Shown here: positions 1 to 64,000 of the stretch, piece after piece | Position numbering within the stretch: the first letter of the stretch is position 1 | How the letters are laid out: each line of letters starts with the position of its first letter | NCBI RefSeq assembly: GCF_041146395.1 | Contig: NC_091010.1 | Span: 52,224,001-52,288,000 of the forward strand | Length of the DNA: 64,000 bases | Source of the DNA: Eulemur rufifrons | Taxonomy: Eukaryota; Chordata; Mammalia; Primates; Lemuridae | Reading direction: 5' to 3' | The notes under the pieces: model-generated | Database searches by the model: none | Seen by the model: the letters and a program-made list of their open reading frames with translations, nothing else | Told to the model about the DNA's origin: nothing | Translations under genes and position numbers: made by a program

Positions 1-2181
1 AATTTGATGAGAAAAAGGTAACCAATTTTACACCAAATTTTGTCTCATAATAGGTAAGAAAAAAAAAAAAAACTGTGGATAAGTTGACTCTAAGTTGTGC
101 CTCTCATAGAGTTTGTTACAGTACACAGCAATGTGGTCCCTTAGGGCACAAGTGGCCAAGTGTCACTGCTGATCTCAAACAAAGGATGGGATGCTGGGAA
201 CCAGAGCTCACCTGCCCGTTGGGATTGGGTAACTAGAGAGCCTTGGGACCTGGAAGGTATTAACCTCACCACCACTGTTGCTACAACCTTGCCCTGAGAA
301 ATGTCGAGCCATCCTGTGCATTTTGTATTTAGCTGACTATGCCATGCAGCAGCCTAGAAGCACTGATGAGCAGTAGTTTCTAGCCTGCTGGACAGCTGTT
401 AGAAAGGTGGAGGCTCGGGGCATCTAATCTCTAGACAGTAAGTGCAGAGATAAATCAGCCTGGAAGGTTGGTTATTGCTGAGCTAATGCCTGGTTGATAA
501 ATCACCTGGGGGAGTTAGACAGCTACCTGGCAGACCTGTGGGGACATGGGTCCCTAGAAGGCTGCAGACAAAAAGAGGTGGGAAGTGGGTTCATTAAAGA
601 GTGTAAGTCATCTCTCTTGGACAATGAATGAGAGAAACCAGTTGTCACACCAGGGACAGATGGCTCCAAGGGCAGAGAGGCCCATTCCAGGTAGGCCTAT
701 AGTCTAGCAGCTGTGCCTCCTGGTGGCCAAAGTGTTTACCACCAATAATGTCACAGATGCCATGGAACCAGAGGTGCCCAAAGGCACATGCAAATCCCTC
801 CTTTCTACACCAACGTTGTATCCTTACCTATTTCTCCTTGGAATAAGGCAAAGGATGGCAGTAGAGTGGAGTGGGTAGGGAACCACAAAATCAAGATTCA
901 CACCTTGCTGGCCTGACTCTAAACCTGATTTTTAACTGTATGACCTTAGTAAGTTACCTAATATCTCTATGTTCAGTTTCTTCACCTGCAAAACGGGAGG
1001 GAAATCACAGTTCCAACATCACGAGCTTACTTTGGGTATTAAATGTGTTAAGTATTGCAAGGCACTGAAAGGAGTGCCTAGAACATTGTAAGAGCTAGAT
1101 AAATATCAACAAAGGCAATGGCACGAGGATGGGGAAGACCAGCTCTTTGCCAAGAGGCTAGATGAGAGATCTCTTTTCTGAGCAGGGGTTATCCGAATGC
1201 CTTTGTCCCACCATCTTTTTGTGTCATGTGGCATCATGTGTTAGGAGCAAGAAAGAATGTACAAAAAACTAAATTGATTTTCTTCTGGGGCTAAGAAGAT
1301 GCCCCAGGAAAGTTTAACTCATCTCTGATTTTCTGTGTGTGTGTAATAAGCTCAAGCAGCCCCGTGAGTGGCTGTCCCATTCCCCTGCTCACTCATGAAA
1401 GTGGAATTGAGATGGTATTGGAAGTGGACTTTGGCCACCTGCCTGAGCCTGGAGCCAAAGCTTAAGTCTGCTTACAACACTGACAAAAACCCTCGAAAGG
1501 ATTAACACCAGCTTCAATATGAAGTAGTTCTGCTTTCTTTAACAGGCAGTAGCAACTGTGCCCCAGTTAAAGCCAGCACAAACTGGTTGCTGCCGAGATG
1601 AAGTCCAAAGTTGGCCACTGATAGACCTTTGCCCTCATTTTAATGCTAAAAGTCATGCCCAAGGGTGGAGATTTAACATGCTAACTAAACATGCGATACA
1701 CAAAGAAGCATGATTACTGGAGGGGGGCAGATGCCAACAAATCCCCACCTCTGCATGCTATGATTTCAGTGCTGATGCTAAACTTTCTCTTTCTCTTTCT
1801 ATCCTTTAAAAGTTCCCCAGCTCTGTGTTCGGAGAGCCAGTCTGGTTGCTCTTAACCAGCATTGTTTCCCTTTTTTTCAAGCAAAAGCCCCAAATTAAGA
1901 CTTACCTGCCTAAATCTTTCCAATTTCATGCCAATTTCTATTGACTCAGGGACCAAGATCCTGAAGTCTGGTATCAGAATGGGCAGGGGCGGGGGCTGTG
2001 CCTAAAAGATGGTGTCTTCTCCAGTTGTCAGTGACATTTGCTTAGAGAGGGATAAACCACACCACCCATGGGTTCCTGCTCTGTCCTATCATTTCTTTGT
2101 ACAAAAGTCCCCTCTCCATGAAATTCCTCAAGGACAGAGAGGAAATGTACTCAGGCAAGAGAAGGAACTGTTTGCACTCAC
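1..2181. other. Intron downstream of exon l (partial)
   Basis: Non-coding on both strands as far as I can read. It holds an A-run at 58-72, a MIR fragment at about 925-1110 and otherwise unique sequence. No sequence resembling the next SORCS1 exon was found, so this intron is at least 2.18 kb. Confidence 0.75.
925..1110 (+). repeat. MIR fragment
   Basis: The order of motifs follows the MIR core: 'ctgtatgaccttagtaagtt', 'cagtttcttcacctgcaaaa', then 'aaaggagtgcctagaacatt' and 'agataaatatcaac'. Diverged, sense on the plus strand. Confidence 0.8.
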
Positions 2182-57374
<55,193 letters not shown>

Positions 57375-57446
57375 CTGAGAAGAGAAAAAAATGAGGGCCA
57401 TAAAATCATATACTCTAAGTGGCCATTTAAAATCTAGATTCAGAGC

Positions 57447-57500
57447 ACCCATCCACCCATCCATCCAACCAACCATCCCATCAACCATCCATCCATGCAC
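57447..57500. repeat. Imperfect (CATC/CCAT)n patch
   Basis: Tetranucleotide CATC/CCAA repeats, interrupted, in the pyrimidine-rich intron 73 bp upstream of the exon a acceptor (on the minus strand, GGATGG-rich). Confidence 0.85.
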
Positions 57501-60500
57501 ATTTCCATCTACCCATTGTGCCAAAACATACACCCATCCACCATCTTTCATTCCACAAACATCAGTGTCCCTTAACTGTGAGACCACTGCCAAGCTGAAG
57601 GAGAGAGCATCTTTGTTTTAGGTATAATCTACTGACTTAATCCCATTTGTTCATTTAACAAACATGGTAGTACTTTATCTATAAAACCCTAGGTGAAGCT
57701 CATGAAAGGGTTTATATTAACTAAAATTTAATCTCTGTCATTACAGCATTTACAATTTAAACAGAGGACATGAAATCTTTCTATTGATTGCCATAAAAAG
57801 AGAATATTTTAACGGTCATAAAAAAATGAAGAGACAAAATAGTATGAGATTTTAGCAGGTGAAGAGTTTATATCCAACTTTGGATCAGGGATGCCTCTAA
57901 GGAGAAAAGGATGCCTGAGGCAAAGATGGGTAGGCTGCAAAGAACAGGTGAGACAATGAAAAGCTTAAGGAACTTTTCAGGCCAGAGTCATCTCAATGAC
58001 AAAGAAAATTGAGCAGAACAGCAGAGCAGGACAGTAAGTAGTCAGATAAGACTGAAGAGGAGAAATGGAAGATAAAGCCCAGAAAGAAGGATGAGTCAAG
58101 CTGGGAGGACTTTGAAAAAGTCAATTAGCATCTCTTAGTTACCCTCTATTTGAGAGCTTGGTCTCCGTTTTATAGAAAAAGCCATATGACATGTGAAACC
58201 GTCTTAGAAGCCACCAAACAAATGACATAGTGTCTCTACCAGGATATTATCAGAATCAGTATTATTCAATATAAAAGTTGTACTTGTAGACAAAATGCAC
58301 TAGTAATAAAAATGTAAATGAAAATTTAAGGGACTTGTTTATCCGTGAAAACAACCTTGATCAAATTCTTTGATCAAGATGTCAACAGTTTCCAAGAAAA
58401 AAAGGATAATAAATCTTATACAGATTTCATTTAAAACAGTTCTTGTACTGGTTGTCAAAAAATACAAGTTTGTGTTTGAACCCACATTTCTTTTCCTCTC
58501 TGAGGAAGATTACTTTCTAATCTTATCGACTTGAGATTTTGGAATCACCAGTGTATCTCTGTTATTACTTTTATTCTGCTCTGTAAGTCTCAGCCAGCAG
58601 ATATTCAGACAGCTACAGATACAATGATTAAATTTATATAGGATGGAGTGAATGACAAAGTAAAAATGAAATTCAGGAGTAAAAGCAGCCAAAATGCTAG
58701 TGAAATAAAATAGCAGATCACAATAGGGACTTTTCTTCACTGCCAACCCAGAGAGTAAAAGTCTCAAGGAGTCATAATAATAATAAATTATTGGTTTTAC
58801 ATAAAAATTTCATGTAAGGTTTTTTAAAAAAAAGTTTTCACTTTATAATATTCGATAAGAGTAAAAATGACAGCCTCTATAAGAAGAAACATCAGACCCA
58901 GACACTTGGCTTTTTCTTTCTGTCTGAGGGGAAGGCTAGAACAGATACCATTAAATGTTGCAGATACCCCAGGACAGCATTGTACAACGCTCAGGTGACG
59001 CTAACACAGGATACCATGGGAGTGTCAAATCATTTCTCCATGCTGGCAACTGCAGCCTATCCAGCCTCCCCTTCTCTGATCTACAATTACTTTATTTTAC
59101 CATGCACAGTGCTGTATTATCTATTTTGAGTATGTCCAATCTTATCTCCCTAAGAGATATACTCTACAAATAAAGAGAACCCATCAAGTACTACTTTGCA
59201 TCTTCTGTGGAACCTATCATAAAATGTAAAAAAAAAAAAAAAGATATTCAATAAAAGCTTTCAATATCAAGTAATGCTTTTTTGTTAGGACATGAAAGAC
59301 ATCACTTTACTATTTTACTCAGAGCAATGCCAGTAGTATGGGAGCTTTATTATAAACCACATAATCTGAGTAATGTTGTGAGCATCTCCATGGCATGCCA
59401 AGAAGTACAGTACTGCTTAGGGTGTATCCTCAGACACGGGGGCTTAACGGAGGGCCTCTTGCACCAACTAACAGAGCAGGACATCCCTGGCCACGGGAGC
59501 ACCCAACTTGCAATCTTGAGCCAGCTGCTTGCCACGGTACAGACTGTGATGTTAAATTGCCACCTGACTCAAGGATTATTCAGTGATGGGCACTTCTCGT
59601 GACAAAGGAAAGAGGGCATTTTCAACTGGCTGTCTCAGCACTGCTCTGTTGCTATGGCGTTCAGAGGGCTGAGATACATGAATCTGAGAAGCAAAGATAC
59701 CAGTTCACAAAGTAGTAGCAACATCAGAAATGAAGTTTTGGTGTACTTGTTCCTCCACTTGCACATTTGTAGTACTGGATTGCCCCCAGCTGGTACAAGG
59801 AGAATATTCTGTGGCTTTTCTTTTTTTCTTTCTTTTTTCTCCCAGGAAGTTATACATGGTCTCCACAAATGTTTTAAAGAGAAACACATAAAGTGTCTCA
59901 TCTTCACTTTGTTAGGACTTTTGTACCTGACCCAGTTCTGGACATTTGTCAAAGTTAAGTCACAATTAATATATTTTATATTAATAGATTTATTTTACTA
60001 TGATGACTGTCAAGCCACTTGAAGCTCCTGAAGTACACAAGACAAAGATCTCCAATTCTTATGCACATTTTGCCCAGGAAAGGAGCATTTTGTAGTCCTC
60101 TCCCTTCCTTCTTGTCTTCCTGCCTTCTTTTCTTTCATGAGCAAACATGTGCTGAGTACCTACCACATGCCATGCTACTTAATAGTCACAGCTCTTTCTG
60201 TACCCTTCCACGGTTGCCTCCAACGCAACAGAGTTAACACACCTGTCCCAAGGGCAGTTCTCCATTTCCCGTCCCTTTCCACATTAAGAAAATACAGGAG
60301 TGTACACCAAAACCAACAATGATCTAGCAGCTGCCTTACGGAGGACGGGGGAGCAGCTCACATGTTTGGAAGCTGCTTTTTGAGTCCTTACACATAGGCC
60401 ATGGCGTATCATCAACTGGCAAATTCCATGAGCGACTAGATCCTTAGTCTTAATCTTTTCAGAGTCAAGTACAAAGTTTGAGAATCTAATGCAAAGGACC

Positions 60501-60719
60501 AAAAAAAAAGTGCATGGAAACAAGTGCACAGAATTTTTCACTTAATTTCAGGGAGTTCACAAACCCCTAAAGCCCATCAGTGGACCTGTAGGTCCCAATT
60601 ATGTTTTTTTTCCTTATTCTTTTATATTTTATTTTAACCAACAAAATCCTTTGCCCATTGCAAGTGTTTCATAATGTCTGCTGGATTTAATTGACCCATT
60701 ATTTTCTTTTCACTTCACA

Positions 60720-60935
60720 TAATTATCATTTATTCTTCCTAACTGAAACATTGTACCGTTTGGCCAACATCTCCTTATCCCCCTACTCTGCAGGCTCTGC
60801 AGAATGGTAACTAGCGTTCTGCTCTCTGCTTCTATGAGGTCCGTTATTTTAGATTCCACATGTAAGTGAGAACAAGCAGTATTTGCCTTTCTGCGTCTGG
60901 TTCTCCGGGTGATCCCTTATTTATCTACTGTGTTT
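60720..60935 (-). repeat. L1 3'UTR fragment, antisense
   Basis: 'ttggccaacatctccttatc', 'ctatgaggtccgttatttta', 'attccacatgtaagtgagaa' and 'agcagtatttgcctttctgc' match the reverse L1 3'UTR text next to that at 42310-42565. Confidence 0.75.
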
Positions 60936-62344
60936 CTAGCACTGTGGATGGCCAATGAGGAATTACCAAATGATAGAAGACATTTTCCCAGCATGAAATA
61001 AATCAACTTTAAAATCTGTTAGATTATTTGAGGATCTATCAGCTTCAACTTCTATTTCTTTCTCCCCAACTCTGTTATCAATAGCCTTTAGATCTTATCT
61101 TCATGGCATCTTTATCTCCATGGATCCTAATCTGACTAGTGTACCGAAAAGACAGATCAGAGCTTTCATAATAACCAGGCAGTAAATGTCCCCAGCACCC
61201 TCCCAATATACACACATTTGTGCAGTTTCTGACTTGGAACTACAGCTGGAAATCCATTGATCTTTAGGAAAGAGTCAATGGCACAGAAGAGGGAGGCCCC
61301 CGGATCAAGTGGCTAGTGGGGTATGTATGGGATATCAGCCCCACTGCAATCCATCAAAACACAGAGCCACAGACGATGCAAGGGAGGCGAAAAACAGAGC
61401 CAAGAATCTCCTGGGGTAGCTGCCTGCTCAGCTCCAGTAGAAAACTGCCAAATGAATCCATAAAGAAGTCAGGGCCCCTTTCCATGAAGCACTGTGCTTT
61501 CCCTAAGGGCCCAGGGATTTGTCACAGGCTCAGCTCAGCTCACATCTTGCCTCTCGGGAGCCCAATCCTGAGGCTTTGGAGGCAGGCGGACCATGGCCTG
61601 CAATACCCTATCTAATTGTACAATGCAGTCTTCAGGGGAAAGAAATCTCAGCTGGGCCCTCCAGGCAATCAGTCTAAAAGTCCTAAAAATACAGCCCCAA
61701 ATTACCCTGGATGTCTTATTTCTATAGAATACATTTTACCAGGAACATTCTATTTGGGGCTGCAATTCTGAACTTATTCCACATTTGTAACAGCCCTGCT
61801 GGAAAATCTCTTTTCTAATCACTAGGCTGTGCTTTTGGTGACACTGTCACTTTCCAAGTACTACAATCTAAAATCACTTTTTATCTCCTCTTTGCCACTA
61901 GCTCCCAAGCCTGAAGAAGGTTTTTAACAGTCTGAGTCTCCTGTAGCTTAAAGATTTCTTTCCTATTTTGTGCCTTTGGCAGATTTTTGTAAAGTGATTT
62001 TGGTCTCTCCTGCCCACTCCCTTTGTCATTTTCCCCTCCTCACTCTGCAGCCTGTTTTATGAAGCTCAGGATAAAACTACATTAAGCAACAGGGTTAATA
62101 AGGAAGGAAGGCTGGAAGACTGCTGTGTTCCATATGTCTGTATCCCAATAATTCATCCTTCCTCAATCTTAATGAGCCTCCTGCTTTTGTTAACTTTGGG
62201 GCCAACTTGAGCCCCTGAGTTTCAGAGGGTGGACATGATGACATATGCTCCAGTGTGACTCTCAGAGGGAATGAATGGCTTCCACTGAAGTCCAGATGTG
62301 AAACTCCAACAATAGCTTTCAATGGAGTCCATACTCTAAATGCA

Positions 62345-63300
62345 CACAACACTTATGATAACAATATGTATGTTGAGCACCTGCCACATGGCAGGAATAA
62401 TTATAATACTTGGAGGTGATTCTTTGGAATGACTAAAAAGATAGCCATGGTGCCTCTGCTCACGGAGCTCACATTTCAGCAGGGGAAGATGGACAAGAAA
62501 GTCAACAAATGCATGTGCTGATTTCAGAGCGTGATAAGGGTCATGAAGAAAAATGAACTGGGACAAATACAATGTTAGAGGATGTGGAAGAAAGCTCTCT
62601 GAGATTCAGGTGATCAAGCAAGGATGTGAATGCCAAGAAAAAGCCAGACAAGGACAAGGGCATTTTAAGAGAAATAATGGCAAATGCAAAGACCCTAAGA
62701 CATAAACAAACATGGTGAGTTGCTGGTATGGAAAGAAACTCCCTCTCCCATCAGGGCTTACATAGAAGAAAGGAAGGAAGGAAAAAGAGGCTGGAGACCA
62801 GGCAGGAGAAGTAGACAGGGGCCTTGCATGATAGGTAATTTAATTTATTCCACATGAATTAGAAAGCCATTGGAAGGTTTAAATAAAGGAGTGACATGAG
62901 CTGATTTTTAAAAAGTTTAAGTTGATACCATTTACATACATTTTAGAAAACAGAAATCCAATATATGGCAAAAGAAAGCAGATCAGTGATTTTCTAGGAC
63001 TGAGAGTGTGGGTTATAACTGCAAAGAGGCACAAAGAAAATTGTGGGGGGTGATGGAAATATTCCATCTTGATTATGATAGTGGTTACACAGGTATATGC
63101 ATTTGTCAAAATTCATTGAACTGTACTCGTATAAGGAATATGTATGTAGGTTTTACCTCACTAAGGCTGATTTTAAAAAAGGACACATTGGCTGCTGTCC
63201 AGATAATGAATTGCCAGGTAGAAATGGGAGGAGCAGATAGAAGCCTGTCACTGCTGGTCAGGTGAGAAATGATGGTGGTTTGGATTAGGATCCTCCCAGT
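62345..63300 (+). repeat. Ancient repeat interrupted by an L1M 3' end
   Basis: The outer element has 'gttgagcacctgccacatgg', 'ctcacggagctcacatttca', 'gagtgacatgagctgatttt' (to about 62910) and resumes at 63180 with 'ggacacattggctgctgtcc' and 'agaaatgatggtggtttgga'. It belongs to the same family as 13265-13640. Confidence 0.6.
62910..63180 (+). repeat. L1M 3' end nested in older repeat
   Basis: 'ggtgatggaaatattccatc', 'gatagtggttacacaggtat', 'tttgtcaaaattcattgaac' and 'ttttacctcactaaggctga' are the end of an old L1M element in sense orientation, closing with an A-run at 63174-63180. Confidence 0.75.
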
Positions 63301-64000
63301 GGAGAAGAGGAACCAAGTTGATACTGCATTTATATTTTGGAAACACAACAATAAGACTTCCTGATGCTGGGTTGAGGGTGGAACAGGGAATACCTTGCTA
63401 AGTGCTTTGTTTAAGAGGCATTTTAATGGTCCATTTATGATGCCAGAGTGCCCAGGCTGGTCTATTTAGGTGACAGTTAAATTCTCTCTCATAGGCATTT
63501 AATCTCCAAAGTGCAGAGAGGGAATGGAGGCCCACATTAAGGTATTGGCATATCCCAGGCATCTGTGGCTAAACATCACGATGCTCCAACTTAGAATAGC
63601 TAAACTAGGAAGGTGGTCCTGTTTTTTAAAATGTTACTGAACTGTGCCTTGCATAGAGTAGGTATTTAATAAATAGCTGATACATTTACTTACTCTGGCA
63701 CTGGCTTTGTGCACTCACTATAACAACTGGCTCTTTCCCTCCTGTAAGTTTCCAGTAATAAGGATGGAAGCTGCGTGGGAGGCTGAATTTTAGACTGCTT
63801 CCCTGATGCACAGTGACAACTGTGATATCCTGTGCAACTAATAAGGTCAAGCTATGGCTGCTGGCATCTTCGCAAGTAGGAGGGTGACCCGCCTCCAGCT
63901 GTGTGAGATGAACCTGCAAAGCGACTGTCCAGACTTCCTGGGATGGAAGGAAGCAAGCCGAGTGTGGACAACATCAAGGTATAATTGTATGAAGAGTGCA

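Larger units (their letters stand above)
57375..64000. other. Intron upstream of exon a (partial)
   Basis: At least 6.6 kb of intron. It holds a CATC/CCAT-rich patch (57447-57500), an antisense L1 3' region (about 60720-60930) and an old repeat split by an L1M 3' end (62345-63300). No preceding SORCS1 exon was recognised. I see nothing in 57620-60600 or 60940-62330 beyond chance open frames. Confidence 0.72.

Noticed and set aside
57447..57500. CATC-rich patch as a coding repeat (Trp/Met/Asp/Gly-rich peptide on the minus strand)
   Set aside because: The in-frame read-through into exon a is an artefact of a stop-free microsatellite; the acceptor at 57375-57376 fits the known exon start.
59282..59602. 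Plus-strand open frame of 106 codons
   Set aside because: Its composition looks protein-like, but no family is recognisable and it is isolated within the intron upstream of exon a.
59654..60022. Plus-strand open frame of 122 codons with hydrophobic stretches
   Set aside because: No known domain; hydrophobicity comes from T-rich sequence. No start context or neighbouring exon supports it.
63686..63919. Minus-strand frame of 77 codons as a possible upstream SORCS1 exon
   Set aside because: Its sequence does not resemble the VPS10 segment expected before exon a, and it lacks a fitting acceptor and donor with matching phase.

Overview
This window is mammalian nuclear DNA, most likely from a strepsirrhine primate (lemur or loris/galago group). 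Primate origin rests on dimeric Alu elements. The strepsirrhine placement rests on the Alu subtype, which carries the consensus 'gagcaagagcgagacc' and an A/T-rich extended linker between its two arms, best seen at 48764-49108 and 30148-30483. The taxon is an inference; the mammalian and primate assignment is firm.

The only gene I can support is on the minus strand: twelve consecutive internal coding exons of SORCS1, the sortilin-related VPS10-domain receptor. Reading down the gene (high to low coordinates), the exons are at 57374, 57018, 55074, 53330, 51709, 50090, 46577, 36054, 18480, 10766, 8021 and 2294. All have GT-AG borders. Their phases fit one another, and together they give 1473 nt (491 codons, numbered 1-491 here) without a stop. 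In order they encode the last blades of the VPS10 beta-propeller (two Asp-boxes), a complete ten-cysteine 10CC module, a PKD domain, a second PKD-like domain, and the start of the membrane-proximal domain. The amino-terminal exons lie above 64000. The rest of the membrane-proximal domain, the transmembrane segment and the alternatively spliced tails lie below position 1. No promoter, first exon, last exon or CpG island is visible.

The rest is intron. Introns are short at the propeller end (253 bp to 1.9 kb) and long in the middle (10.4 kb and 17.4 kb). They hold four Alu-type SINEs, many old MIR and L2 fragments, L1 fragments in both orientations (a dense block at 29.6-33.4 kb), an MST-type MaLR solo LTR, hAT/MER5-type DNA transposon remnants, a small family with terminal inverted repeats present in three copies, and several microsatellites.

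I found no novel multi-gene system. The points most worth a second look are: an exon whose acceptor region appears to be built from the tail of an ancient MIR and has a tandem AGAG acceptor; an Alu with an apparent 3' transduction and a perfect 15-bp target-site duplication; a 61-bp alternating purine-pyrimidine tract; a 200-bp inverted-repeat pair; and a head-to-head pair of fragments from the same L1 ORF2 region.
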